Positions 1-7,055 of a stretch of 20,884 nucleotides of DNA are shown here, one piece after another. Position numbers and translations under genes: made by a program. The stretch comes from a virus. The notes below the pieces were generated by a model. That model did not search any database. It worked only from the letters and a program-made list of their open reading frames with translations, and was not told the origin of the DNA. Numbering within the stretch: position 1 is the first letter of the stretch; each line of letters starts with the position of its first letter. The stretch lies in IMG/VR virus record IMGVR_UViG_3300034152_000765, positions 1 to 20,884 of that record. One strand, given 5' to 3'.

Positions 1-20
1 ATTTGCTAAGAGGAGTCAAC

Positions 21-1235
21 ATGGAATCTCGGGGCAGTCGTAAGCTCATTATGGTAACTGCCGAAAACAACAATAAATTCTACAACATGAACGACAACGG
101 CGACGGCACATTCACTGTAGAATGGGGCAGAGTAGGGGTCACATCTTCAACCACAGTTTATCCTATTAGCAAATGGGATAGAATGTATAAGAACAAGACA
201 AAGAAAGGGTACAAAGACGTCAGCGAGATATACGTCGAAGAATCAGAAGATGGCGAGGATTTCGCTGGAATCAAGAACCATGCAATCTCACGTCTTGTAA
301 TAACACTTCAAAATTACGCAAACAAATCAGTCAGTAGCAACTACTTGGTTACATCTGATAATGTTACGCAGAAGCAGGTTGATGAAGCACAAGCTTTAGT
401 CGACGCTTTGGCGACACTAAAAGCTGATGACCCAGAACCAGTCAACGATCTTTTGTTGGAAATCTATTCGATCATTCCCCGTAGAATGGCCAATGTGAAA
501 TACCACTTGTTTGGCGATATGTCACGTATCGGATCGTTCACCGACGAAAATGTAAAAAGGCTGATCACAAACGAGCAAGCGACTCTAGATGTTATGGCTG
601 GCCAGGTATCAACTAACACCAAAACGAAAGTCAAAGATAGTAAAAAGACTCTGCTTGATGCCATGGGTTTAGCTATTGAGCCTGTTGATGATAACGATAT
701 GGCAAATATCGAAATCATGATGGGACCAAATTGGCGACAGTTCAAAAGAGCATTCAAGGTTATTAACGTCGGAACTCAGAATAGATTTGATGAATGGCTA
801 CAAAGAGTCGCCCACAAAAATGTGAAGCTTTTCTGGCATGGCTCCAGAAATGAAAACTGGTGGTCAATCCTCGACTCGGGCCTATTAATTCGACCATCTA
901 ATGCAGTTCGCACAGGAGCTATGTTTGGTAACGGAATCTACTTTGCTGACAAAGCGCAAAAGTCTATTGGCTATTCTTCTTTAAGGGGTTCTTATTGGAC
1001 TGGCGGCACTAGCAATACGGGATTCTTGGCTTTATTCCAAGTTCACACCGGCAACTGGTTACACGCTAAACGGCACGAATCCTGGATGTACAGCTTGAAT
1101 GAGAGCAAGTTGAAAAGCAAGGGTCCATATGACTCATTATTTGCTGAGGGCGGATATGATTTGAGAAACAATGAGTATATCATTTATAACCTCTCTCAAT
1201 GCACTGTCAAATATTTGGTGGAACTCAGTGGCTGA
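21..1235 (+). CDS. WGR-domain poly(ADP-ribose) polymerase-like protein
   Basis: Predicted NAD+-dependent ADP-ribosyltransferase of the PARP family (404 aa). An N-terminal WGR domain carries the literal Trp-Gly-Arg at residues 35-37. A helical PARP regulatory-like segment follows (about 85-215), with LLLEIYSIIP resembling the family's YTxIPH region. The C-terminal catalytic domain (about 230-404) has the H-Y-E triad: His273 in LFWHGSRNENW, Tyr307 in GNGIYFADKAQKS, and Glu385 in NNEYIIYN. The 34-residue His-Tyr spacing equals that of human PARP1 (H862/Y896). The order WGR-regulatory-catalytic is that of a minimal PARP2-type enzyme; no zinc fingers or BRCT are seen. The start at 21 is preferred over an in-frame ATG at 3 because AAGAGGAG (8-15) sits just upstream. 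In known PARPs the WGR domain senses DNA ends; here the target is unknown, and a role in DNA repair, host takeover or NAD metabolism is inference. Confidence 0.93.
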   Translation: MESRGSRKLIMVTAENNNKFYNMNDNGDGTFTVEWGRVGVTSSTTVYPISKWDRMYKNKTKKGYKDVSEIYVEESEDGEDFAGIKNHAISRLVITLQNYANKSVSSNYLVTSDNVTQKQVDEAQALVDALATLKADDPEPVNDLLLEIYSIIPRRMANVKYHLFGDMSRIGSFTDENVKRLITNEQATLDVMAGQVSTNTKTKVKDSKKTLLDAMGLAIEPVDDNDMANIEIMMGPNWRQFKRAFKVINVGTQNRFDEWLQRVAHKNVKLFWHGSRNENWWSILDSGLLIRPSNAVRTGAMFGNGIYFADKAQKSIGYSSLRGSYWTGGTSNTGFLALFQVHTGNWLHAKRHESWMYSLNESKLKSKGPYDSLFAEGGYDLRNNEYIIYNLSQCTVKYLVELSG

Positions 1236-1428
1236 AGAACCCTATATAATCGAACAAAGAACAATAACTATAAGAAACTATAATCCGGACTACGGAGATA
1301 ATAGAGTTTGTAAATGCGGACATTCTTATTATCGCCATTTTGATACGTATGACTACATGGAAGATGTAGGCTGTAAATATTGTGATTGTTCTACATTTGA
1401 GGAGAAAGAAGATGAAGAGGTTAGGTAG
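1228..1428 (+). CDS. small Cys/His-rich putative zinc-binding protein
   Basis: A 66-aa protein whose centre carries CKCGHSYYRH followed about 15 residues later by CKYCDCSTF, a Cys/His pattern typical of small metal-binding folds. The C-terminus is acidic. A GTG at 1228 is preferred as start because it gives an 8-nt overlap with the PARP stop and has GGTGG at 1217-1221; the upstream in-frame ATG at 1171 would lie deep inside the PARP gene. No function can be assigned. It is probably translated by coupling to the PARP gene. Confidence 0.72.
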   Translation: MAEEPYIIEQRTITIRNYNPDYGDNRVCKCGHSYYRHFDTYDYMEDVGCKYCDCSTFEEKEDEEVR

Positions 1429-1768
1429 AGATACAGACGGTATAACGCAGATAAGCTTAGATGCTTTGAAATTATTGAAAGAAGAAGGATATAAACTGGA
1501 AGTTGTCAGAATATATGGCACTACGACAATGGACATTTCGTCCGTCTTCTTCTTTGGAAAAAATCTTGAATACTTTTATGTAGCTTCAGGCTTTTCAATC
1601 GGATATGGTGGTGAAGGGCCCCATGGTCTTTGGAAAGCTATTCGATTATGGCATCCCGACAAGCTCGGCGAAGATTTTTGGAAAACGGGAATATCACAGT
1701 TGAGCACAGAAAACGATTGGACCTGGAGTCCAGAAAAGGGTTGGGAGGTTATAATATCTAATGGATAA
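1412..1768 (+). CDS. hypothetical protein
   Basis: A 118-aa protein of unknown function, starting MKRLGRDTDG. GAGGAG at 1399-1404, 7 nt before the ATG, decides this start over an in-frame ATG at 1382. The middle is hydrophobic and aromatic (SSVFFFGKNLEYFYVASGFSIGYGG) without a clear membrane segment, and the C-terminal third is Trp-rich (WKAIRLWHPD, NDWTWSPEKGW). It overlaps the 3' end of the Cys-rich gene by 17 nt and the next gene by 8 nt, so it sits in a tight co-transcribed series. I do not recognise the family. Confidence 0.78.
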   Translation: MKRLGRDTDGITQISLDALKLLKEEGYKLEVVRIYGTTTMDISSVFFFGKNLEYFYVASGFSIGYGGEGPHGLWKAIRLWHPDKLGEDFWKTGISQLSTENDWTWSPEKGWEVIISNG

Positions 1769-1943
1769 AGAACGAATAGAGCGTCTTGGGCATCTAGCAT
1801 TTTATGGCTACTCTCAGTACGTTCAAGAAGTAGAGAAATCTAAGAAGACAGAGAGCGGTAATCGAGTAGAAACAACAGATGTAGTCCAAATGCTTGATAC
1901 TTTTCCAGAATACGTTGGAAATCGCATAAATATATTTGTTTAG
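1761..1943 (+). CDS. hypothetical protein
   Basis: A short, charged 60-aa protein, start MDKERIERLGHLAFYGYSQ. GGGAGG lies about 12 nt upstream, somewhat far, so translational coupling to the overlapping preceding gene is likely. No recognised domain. Its 3' end contains TCGCATAAATATATTT, one of a set of similar AT-rich elements near gene starts in this window. Confidence 0.65.
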   Translation: MDKERIERLGHLAFYGYSQYVQEVEKSKKTESGNRVETTDVVQMLDTFPEYVGNRINIFV

Positions 1944-1951
1944 GAGGTAAT

Positions 1952-2152
1952 ATGGGAGACGAAGACAAACAAGAAGCAACAATGACAATATCGGAGGTTC
2001 AGGAACTACTAGACAAACAGAGAAAAGAGACTCATGATAATATCGTAAAATTTTCAGCTACAGTTGCTTGTTTCACATCTAAACAAGTAGTCGCAGCTTT
2101 TTCTAAATCAGCTTCTATAGCTTATGAAACTAAGCTTGATAAATATTTCTAG
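1952..2152 (+). CDS. hypothetical protein
   Basis: A 66-aa protein with an acidic N-terminus and a helical, probably coiled first half (TISEVQELLDKQRKETHDN), then an Ala/Ser-rich segment. The ATG follows a strong TTAGGAGG Shine-Dalgarno at a 5-nt spacing, and AT-rich sequence with an ATAAATATATTT core lies directly upstream. Function unknown; no close family recognised. Confidence 0.72.
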   Translation: MGDEDKQEATMTISEVQELLDKQRKETHDNIVKFSATVACFTSKQVVAAFSKSASIAYETKLDKYF

Positions 2153-2156
2153 TCAT

Positions 2157-2196
2157 CTAATCCCTAAGCAAGATTAGCTAGACCAAGATTAGGAGG
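2157..2196 (+). promoter_or_regulatory. possible RBS-controlling hairpin
   Basis: CTAATC at 2157-2162 can pair either with GATTAG at 2172-2177 (6 bp, 9-nt loop) or with a second GATTAG at 2187-2192, which overlaps the start of the AGGAGGG ribosome binding site of the gene at 2202. Mutually exclusive pairing could modulate translation. The helices are short and AT-rich, so this may be chance. Confidence 0.25.
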
Positions 2197-2201
2197 GTAC
2201 G

Positions 2202-2669
2202 ATGAGTACTTACAAAACATTGGAAAAGACAGATATCGAGTCTGTCTTCGAAGACCTTTTAGACAAGAATAGTCAAACGACTTCCCTTGAAGTAAAGGAG
2301 GAGTTACGGAACAAAGGGTTCTGGGCTACACAAGCCGTAGTTGGCACAGAACTTCGAAAAATTGCAGACGAGAAAGAGTGCGACTGGAACTTCAATGGAA
2401 CTTACCGCATCTATTATGAGCCGGGTACCCTAATGAGCCCGACCTCGGTTCAGACTGTTACAGTCACTTCAAGTCCTCCTAAGCTTCCCATACCGAATGA
2501 CCTCCGAGACCCGATTACTAATCCTGTCAAAGATGATTGGGAAGTCAGTTGTATTGGCCAAGACGTCATGTATTTCAGTGGAAAGCTGAGAGCTGGTCAA
2601 GCAAAATCGCTTTACGTGCAAAGCACGGAAGCGGACTTTTTAGATGTTAGAGTTCTGAGAGTCCAGTAA
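2202..2669 (+). CDS. hypothetical protein with helical N-terminus
   Basis: A 155-aa protein; the ATG is 5-6 nt behind AGGAGGG. Residues 1-60 look like a compact helical domain reminiscent of a winged-helix fold (IESVFEDLLDKNSQTTSLEVKEELRNKGF, quoted here only to mark residues 13-41 in part). A Pro/Thr/Ser-rich linker follows (about 78-105), and then a small beta-rich C-terminal region with charged residues. It is the last gene before a strong intrinsic terminator, so it closes the first transcription unit. DNA binding is a guess from the N-terminal pattern only; no function is assigned. Confidence 0.8.
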   Translation: MSTYKTLEKTDIESVFEDLLDKNSQTTSLEVKEELRNKGFWATQAVVGTELRKIADEKECDWNFNGTYRIYYEPGTLMSPTSVQTVTVTSSPPKLPIPNDLRDPITNPVKDDWEVSCIGQDVMYFSGKLRAGQAKSLYVQSTEADFLDVRVLRVQ

Positions 2670-2690
2670 AAAGAGGTCTCTTTCTCCCTT

Positions 2691-2716
2691 GGCCGCCTCA
2701 AAAGGGCGGCCTTTTT
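2691..2716 (+). terminator. Rho-independent terminator
   Basis: Perfect GC-rich stem GGCCGCC (2691-2697) / GGCGGCC (2705-2711) with a 7-nt loop, immediately followed by five Ts (2712-2716). It lies 21 nt after the stop of the gene ending at 2669 and ends the first block of genes. Confidence 0.9.
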
Positions 2717-2732
2717 GCGCATATTTACTATC

Positions 2733-2945
2733 GTGGTAAGTAAATGGACAGATACAAAATACAAGAATTTTATAGACAAAAAACGCAAAGAGCTTTTTGA
2801 AAGAGATAGCTGTTACGATAATGCTGGTGAATTTGTAATTAACTTGCTAATGCACACTGATGGTCTAGGCCCATTCATGAGAAAAAAGATGCATGTCACG
2901 TTTCCTCAAGTGAAATTAATATATGATATCGTCAATGGAATATAG
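2733..2945 (+). CDS. hypothetical protein
   Basis: A 70-aa basic protein (KWTDTKYKNFIDKKRKELF near the N-terminus, KKMHVTFPQVKLIYDIV near the C-terminus). The start is uncertain. The frame is open from a TTG at 2715, but that lies inside the terminator T-tract; GTG at 2733 is the first plausible start downstream, with no obvious Shine-Dalgarno. A GCATATTTACTA element at 2719-2730 sits immediately upstream and resembles elements before other genes here. An ATG at 2744 in another frame gives only 18 codons. Function unknown. Confidence 0.6.
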   Translation: MVSKWTDTKYKNFIDKKRKELFERDSCYDNAGEFVINLLMHTDGLGPFMRKKMHVTFPQVKLIYDIVNGI

Positions 2946-3252
2946 AGTGGGATACAAGCTTTTCCGTTTGAGGAAAGATGGCACACTGGGACCACTGTTT
3001 ATAAACAGAAAGCAAGTAATAGAAACTGGGAAATGGCTTAAAGCCGAAGCCCACAGAACTAAAGGCTATGCTTTCAGACCGGGATGGCATATTACGCATG
3101 CACCGTTTGCTCCCCATTTGAAAAAAGATGGACGCGTCTGGTATAAGGTTGAATTCGTAAATTACGAAGAGTATAAACGGCCTAAATCACAAGGAGGATT
3201 GTGGTTTGTAGCTCAGTGGATGAAGGTAGTTGAAAAATATTCGAAGGAGTGA
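2935..3252 (+). CDS. conserved phage-type hypothetical protein
   Basis: A 105-aa protein beginning MEYRVGYKLFRLRKDGTLG. Blocks such as GPLFINRKQVI, KAEAHRTKGYAFRPGWH and APHLKKDGRVWYKVEF, plus a late GGLWFVAQWMKVV, look like a small conserved phage protein type I have the impression of having seen, but whose function I do not know. An in-frame ATG at 2923 is an alternative start. Neither start has a clear Shine-Dalgarno, so translation probably couples to the gene it overlaps by 11 nt. Its last codons contain a sigma70-like promoter for the ligase gene. Confidence 0.78.
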   Translation: MEYRVGYKLFRLRKDGTLGPLFINRKQVIETGKWLKAEAHRTKGYAFRPGWHITHAPFAPHLKKDGRVWYKVEFVNYEEYKRPKSQGGLWFVAQWMKVVEKYSKE

Positions 3253-3258
3253 TATAAT
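3230..3258 (+). promoter_or_regulatory. sigma70-type promoter for the ligase gene
   Basis: TTGAAA at 3230-3235 and TATAAT at 3253-3258 are separated by exactly 17 nt, close to the bacterial housekeeping consensus. The expected transcription start (about 6-7 nt after the -10) falls at or next to the ligase ATG at 3265, so this transcript would be leaderless or nearly so. An AAGGAG at 3244-3249 is inside the spacer and 15 nt from the ATG, too far for a good ribosome binding site, but it could serve read-through transcripts. Confidence 0.6.
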
Positions 3259-3264
3259 AATCAC

Positions 3265-4548
3265 ATGGAAGACCTAAAGGTTTTGAAGCGATTAGTTTTT
3301 GAATTAAATCGCACAAATTCTAGCAACGAAAAGAAAGTTATACTTTCGAAATATCCCCAATGTAAAAAAATACTGAGATATACTTATGACTCATTCAAAC
3401 AATACTACGTCACATCAACTAACCTCAAAAAGATGGCACATCTCAGAAAGGGAAGACGGTACGATTCACTGTATAGTCTACTCGAAGCACTTCACAATAG
3501 AGACATCACAGGCCATGACGCCATCGGGGCAGTCAACATGTTCATCGATGAAAATAAGGCCTACGAAGAAATCCTCTATAGAATTTTCGACAGAAACCTT
3601 AAGACCAGAACTGACGCCAAGCTGATCAACAAAGTTTGGCCTGGTACAGTTCCCAGTTTTGACGTAGCTCTTGCACAGAAATACGACGATTATGCAGACC
3701 GGATTGATTTTCAGAAAGAAAAATGGTTTGCTTCTAGAAAACTTGACGGAGTCAGAGTTATAACGATTATAGATAGCAAAGGGAATATCAGTTTTTGGTC
3801 TCGTAAAGGCAAAGAATTTACAACTCTTGCAAAAGTTTCTGAAGCATTTAAGGGGCTCGGTCTAACTAATGCTATATTTGATGGAGAAATGTGTATTGTA
3901 GATAAAAAAGGTGATGAAAATTTTACTTCTATGATAAAGTTGATTAGACGTAAAGATTTTACGGTTCCTAATCCTCGGTATAAAATTTTTGATTATCTTG
4001 ACCCAAACGTCTTTGACAGAGGCGGTGGGGGAGCTAAACTGAGTGCAAGAAATAAGACGCTGAATACTATTGTTCCAGATAACCATCCAATCTTAGATGT
4101 TGTAGAACAGTGGCCAGTAAAATCGAAAGAGCATCTCACTGAACTTCAAGCCGAAGCCGCCGATAAAGGCTGGGAAGGTCTCATTCTTCGCAAGGATTGC
4201 CCATACGAGGGGAAAAGAACTAACAACATGCTGAAGGTGAAGAAGTTCGTCGATGCTGAATATAAGGTAGTGGATGCCGTCATGGGACCGATCAGATTTA
4301 TCGACAACGGCAAAGAGGTCGAGGAGGAAATGCTCTCGGCTATTACTATCAAACATAAAGGATATGATGTTTCAGTCGGCTCTGGATTTTCAATGGATTT
4401 TCGGAGAGCTGCTTATAAGGACCCATCCCTCATCGTCGGCAAAATCGTCACGGTATGTTATTTTGAAGAGACAACAAATAAACAGGGAACTATTTCACTT
4501 AGATTCCCAACAGTAAAAACCATCTATGATGAAGAAAGGGACGTATAA
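3265..4548 (+). CDS. ATP-dependent DNA ligase
   Basis: A 427-aa ATP-dependent polynucleotide ligase, expected to seal nicks during phage replication and repair through an enzyme-adenylate on a lysine. Residues 1-130 are a short helical N-terminal region. The nucleotidyltransferase domain has motif I K159-L-D-G-V-R, motif III with E208 in FDGEMCI, motif IV W303-EGLILRK, and motif V LKVKKF at 323-328. An OB-fold-like C-terminus (about 330-427) follows. The N-terminal extension and full OB region favour a DNA ligase over the RNA-ligase type encoded at 8854. The start ATG at 3265 is the only good one in frame, since a TGA lies five codons upstream. It has its own promoter-like sequence, and its stop overlaps the next ATG by one base (TAATG). 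Confidence 0.93.
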   Translation: MEDLKVLKRLVFELNRTNSSNEKKVILSKYPQCKKILRYTYDSFKQYYVTSTNLKKMAHLRKGRRYDSLYSLLEALHNRDITGHDAIGAVNMFIDENKAYEEILYRIFDRNLKTRTDAKLINKVWPGTVPSFDVALAQKYDDYADRIDFQKEKWFASRKLDGVRVITIIDSKGNISFWSRKGKEFTTLAKVSEAFKGLGLTNAIFDGEMCIVDKKGDENFTSMIKLIRRKDFTVPNPRYKIFDYLDPNVFDRGGGGAKLSARNKTLNTIVPDNHPILDVVEQWPVKSKEHLTELQAEAADKGWEGLILRKDCPYEGKRTNNMLKVKKFVDAEYKVVDAVMGPIRFIDNGKEVEEEMLSAITIKHKGYDVSVGSGFSMDFRRAAYKDPSLIVGKIVTVCYFEETTNKQGTISLRFPTVKTIYDEERDV

Positions 4549-4793
4549 TGACTTCTGAAAACATGAAGGCAGAAATAGCAGCAATGATTGAGGTTGCAAT
4601 CTATAACTTCATCAGTACGCCGTGGTATGTGCATCTTGCAAAAATTGCACATTTGGTTTTCTTTGTAGTGGGTACATTAATAGCTATTAGCATCTCAAGC
4701 TATTTACTTGGTTGGATAGTGATAGCCGTTACCATTGCATACGTCATATTCTGGGCCGCATGGCTCGGGAAAAGAATCGAACGTAAGGTATAA
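4548..4793 (+). CDS. small membrane protein, two TM segments
   Basis: An 81-aa protein with two predicted membrane segments, roughly residues 33-52 and 54-73, and a basic tail (GKRIERKV), so both ends probably lie in the cytoplasm. The N-terminal 30 residues look amphipathic. The ATG shares a base with the ligase stop, so translation is coupled. A holin-like or membrane-anchor role cannot be told apart from the sequence. Confidence 0.75.
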   Translation: MTSENMKAEIAAMIEVAIYNFISTPWYVHLAKIAHLVFFVVGTLIAISISSYLLGWIVIAVTIAYVIFWAAWLGKRIERKV

Positions 4794-4800
4794 TGGTCAT

Positions 4801-5169
4801 ATGGATAGCACTATGAAATGCAAATTTTTAGAGATTTCGCTTACCACTTATTTTAAGTGGAGGTTGGGCGAGTTTCTCACAAACCTCGACAAGCGGAATG
4901 AAGCTCGGTATGATCGAATCATGGACAAATCTTTTGATGAAAATCTGTCCGAAAAAGCACAGATGAAGATGGCTGAAAAAGCTGAACGGATTCGAACTCG
5001 CGGAAGCGATAATTCTGATATGTTCATCGAGGCCTCTGGTTATGCTTTGGGGATGACTCAGAGTATGACCGGTTACGCCAAGAAAGCCTGGTACCGCTAC
5101 TACTACGGAACCAAGCTTTACTCGATCATTATTCAGAATTGGCTTTCTAGACCCTGTTTTAGCCGTTAG
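4801..5169 (+). CDS. hypothetical protein
   Basis: A 122-aa protein beginning MDSTMKCKFLEIS, mostly helical and charged (residues about 25-75 rich in Lys/Glu/Arg), ending with a Tyr-rich stretch (AWYRYYYGTKLYS). ATG 4801 is chosen because it follows the stop of the membrane-protein gene by 7 nt; an in-frame ATG at 4735 would overlap that gene extensively. Its stop overlaps the end of the only minus-strand gene by 4 nt. No family recognised. Confidence 0.7.
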   Translation: MDSTMKCKFLEISLTTYFKWRLGEFLTNLDKRNEARYDRIMDKSFDENLSEKAQMKMAEKAERIRTRGSDNSDMFIEASGYALGMTQSMTGYAKKAWYRYYYGTKLYSIIIQNWLSRPCFSR

Positions 5170-5561
5170 GTTCTAGCAGCAGATCCGTATACAACACCGG
5201 GGTAGAGTTTTTTCTCGCCCCGTTCTTGTTCTTTTCGAGCAGCTGCTTCTTTTCTTCCTATAACTGTTTCAGTTTCTTTAGCCTTTTGTGCTTCGAGCTT
5301 AGAGTTAACTATTTTAATTAAAGCAGAATCGACTTCGTCAATTTTTTTACCAGGTTTTTGTAATCGTGCAGCTATATCTTTAACGCTTCCAATACCAGCT
5401 GCAGGAGTAAGGTCCCCAAGCCATTTTTCAGCTGCTTTCTGTCCAGCTGGGCCCCCTCCTGTTTTCAAGGCTCGAATATATACATCTCTAAGGCCTTGCC
5501 AAAGTTTTACTACTTCTGCGAGATCTCGTTCATATAATTCTAATGCAACGTTGAACTCCAT
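5166..5561 (-). CDS. hypothetical protein, the only minus-strand gene
   Basis: A 131-aa protein starting MEFNVALELYERDLAEVV. It is Ala/Lys/Glu-rich, and its C-terminal half is probably a long helix or coiled coil (residues about 80-118), with a Gly/Pro-containing centre (GGGPAGQKAAEKWLGDL). On the minus strand AAGGAG lies about 8 nt before the ATG, and no credible + gene covers this stretch, so it is real rather than a shadow. It converges on the gene ending at 5169 (4-nt overlap) and diverges from the gene at 5615 across a 53-nt promoter region. Opposite orientation in an otherwise uniform block suggests separate timing of expression. Function unknown. Confidence 0.82.
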   Translation of the reverse strand: MEFNVALELYERDLAEVVKLWQGLRDVYIRALKTGGGPAGQKAAEKWLGDLTPAAGIGSVKDIAARLQKPGKKIDEVDSALIKIVNSKLEAQKAKETETVIGRKEAAARKEQERGEKKLYPGVVYGSAART

Positions 5562-5588
5562 GTTTTTTTCTCCTTCTGGTATTATCTT

Positions 5589-5600
5589 GCATATTTTTAT
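5589..5600 (+). promoter_or_regulatory. GCATATTTTTAT intergenic element
   Basis: GCATATTTTTAT precedes AAAAGGA and the ATG at 5615. An almost identical stretch, GCATATTTTTAC plus AAAAGGA, occurs at 18927, and related GCATATTT copies occur at 2719 and 18299. Presence between genes upstream of starts suggests a phage promoter or other expression signal; no good sigma70 -35 accompanies it here. Confidence 0.4.
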
Positions 5601-5614
5601 AAAAGGACTCAGAT

Positions 5615-5869
5615 ATGTTTGGATGTAAGCACGAATATGGACCTGTTAAAAAAGACGGCTATCAGTACTGCAAAAAGTGTGGTAAGGCAATAGTTGCTCC
5701 ATGTAAACATGAATGGGAAAGAATCAAAATAGTAGAAGTAGAAAACTTCGGTCAGAAAGTTGGTCATATCTACATTTCAGAGTGCAAAAAATGTTTAAAG
5801 ATAAGGCAAGAACATGTATATTCAAAAGGTTATGAATATCTTTACACAAAATACGGAGGGGTCTTTTGA
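5615..5869 (+). CDS. small Cys-rich putative zinc-binding protein
   Basis: An 84-aa protein with four Cys/His clusters: CKHEYGP at 4-10, YCKKCGK at 18-24, CKHEWER near 30, and ECKKCLK near 56, followed by a Tyr-rich tail. The paired CKHE and CxxC arrangement suggests two small zinc-binding modules. AAAAGGA at 5601-5607 is the ribosome binding site. Its TGA stop overlaps the TTG start of the radical SAM gene, so the two are probably made together; it might be a partner of that enzyme, but this rests on context only. Confidence 0.8.
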   Translation: MFGCKHEYGPVKKDGYQYCKKCGKAIVAPCKHEWERIKIVEVENFGQKVGHIYISECKKCLKIRQEHVYSKGYEYLYTKYGGVF

Positions 5870-6801
5870 AGATACAATCTGCTTCTCTTGATGTTCCCGG
5901 AGTTTGCCCAAATAAATGTAAATTCTGTGTTTCTGAACTTTGGCGCAAAGGCAAAGTTGATATGCTCAATAATGTATTCAAGTTTAACTCAGAGGATATA
6001 GACGATTGGGTTAGAAATGCATTCACAGAAAGGCTTGTCTATCTAAGGCAAAAGGATGTAGACACTCTCGTTCTAACAGGTACATATTCTGAGCCAATAT
6101 TCAACAAAAAATATCTCGGGTTTTTTGATAAAGTCAATAGATCTCTCGGAGACAACAAGTTCGTCAATATAGAAGTACAAACTTCTGGCGTAGGCTTGAC
6201 CCCAAAGAAACTAGTTCTTCTTGATTCTATTGGAGTAAAAACTATATCGCTTTCTCTTGCGTCACTTGACGACGATGCAAATTTTGAGATCATGCAAACT
6301 CAAGAAAAGCTAAAAAATTTTACTATCCTCAAAGTTTGTCAACTTATTAAGAATGCTGGCTTTAATCTCAGACTCAGCCTTAATATGAATCGTGAAGGGT
6401 TTGAGGAACACGAATTTTCAGCAAGTGGAGAGTTCTGGCATAAAAACTATCATAATATTTTCATGGACTGCCAAAAGTTGAAAGCTGACCAGGTTACATT
6501 TCGTAAGCTCTATTCAACTGGAGAGGATGGCGAAGTAAACGGCTGGATACGAAGTAACAGAATGACACTTTACAATCCAGACTGGTGGAAATTCTTGGCT
6601 AGGTACGTAAAACAATTCGGCAGACCACTTAATAGGCTTCCATTCGGAGCCATGAAATATTCAATCGAAGGCATGTCTACAGTGATTGACTTCGATTGCA
6701 TGAACAAGAGAAGCAAAAAAGAAGGTTTGAAATATCTTATTCTAAGGAGAAATTGCAGGCTCTATTCTGAATGGGACGATCCTGCATCGTTAGTATTCTA
6801 A
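5866..6801 (+). CDS. radical SAM protein
   Basis: A 311-aa radical SAM superfamily protein. Cys14, Cys18 and Cys21 in VCPNKCKFC form the CX3CX2C motif that binds the [4Fe-4S] cluster used to cleave S-adenosylmethionine. Downstream come TLVLTGTYSEP (about 67-77), like the GGEP strand-2 motif, and IEVQTSGVGL (about 101-110), consistent with a TIM-barrel core. No SPASM-type Cys cluster is evident at the C-terminus. The start is TTG 5866, supported by GGAGGG at 5855-5860 with 5-nt spacing. Substrate and reaction are unknown; QueE-like, activase-like and peptide- or nucleoside-modifying roles all remain possible. Zinc-finger-like small proteins flank it on both sides. Confidence 0.88.
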   Translation: MKIQSASLDVPGVCPNKCKFCVSELWRKGKVDMLNNVFKFNSEDIDDWVRNAFTERLVYLRQKDVDTLVLTGTYSEPIFNKKYLGFFDKVNRSLGDNKFVNIEVQTSGVGLTPKKLVLLDSIGVKTISLSLASLDDDANFEIMQTQEKLKNFTILKVCQLIKNAGFNLRLSLNMNREGFEEHEFSASGEFWHKNYHNIFMDCQKLKADQVTFRKLYSTGEDGEVNGWIRSNRMTLYNPDWWKFLARYVKQFGRPLNRLPFGAMKYSIEGMSTVIDFDCMNKRSKKEGLKYLILRRNCRLYSEWDDPASLVF

Positions 6802-6866
6802 TGCCTTGACGACATGGAGAAGACCCTATAACCGGTAGAACAGGTTGTAAGATTAAATCAGCTATT

Positions 6867-7055
6867 ATGGGAATAGATATAATTAAAGAAAGTGGCAAAT
6901 TACGCTGTTCTGAATGTAACAATAAGTTTATCAGATTGAAATTTATTGAGTCTACTGGCGAACAACTTTGTGAATCATGTCTAGAAAGAAAGGGTGGGTT
7001 TGAATATATGGGCATCATAAAAGAACTTGACGAGGAGTTCCCTGGTGTCAAGTAG
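6867..7055 (+). CDS. zinc-ribbon small protein
   Basis: A 62-aa protein with a zinc-ribbon pattern: LRCSECNNKF at about 12-21 and LCESCLE at about 35-41. ATG 6867 has no convincing Shine-Dalgarno. The frame is open upstream to an in-frame TGA at 6807-6809, preceded by ATG CCT that starts exactly at the radical SAM stop (TAATG). Read through, the extension would be M-P-(TGA)-RHGEDPITGRTGCKIK, which looks protein-like, so the N-terminus is uncertain (see findings). Function unknown. Confidence 0.68.
   Translation: MGIDIIKESGKLRCSECNNKFIRLKFIESTGEQLCESCLERKGGFEYMGIIKELDEEFPGVK

Noticed and set aside
464-757. Minus-strand ORF opposite the PARP gene (and similar ORFs opposite the ligase, RNR and RNA ligase genes)
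   Set aside because: They lie wholly inside well-supported + genes, have unnatural composition and lack ribosome binding sites.
2744-2800. ATG-started 18-codon frame after the first terminator
   Set aside because: Too short and ends at once; the overlapping frame from GTG 2733 gives a more protein-like 70-aa product. A +1 frameshift joining them has no support.
6801-6809. Use of TGA as a tryptophan codon (code 4) throughout the window
   Set aside because: Many genes end in TGA at sensible overlaps with the next start (ATGA, GTGA, TTGA), so TGA works as a stop; only the single case at 6807 is ambiguous.
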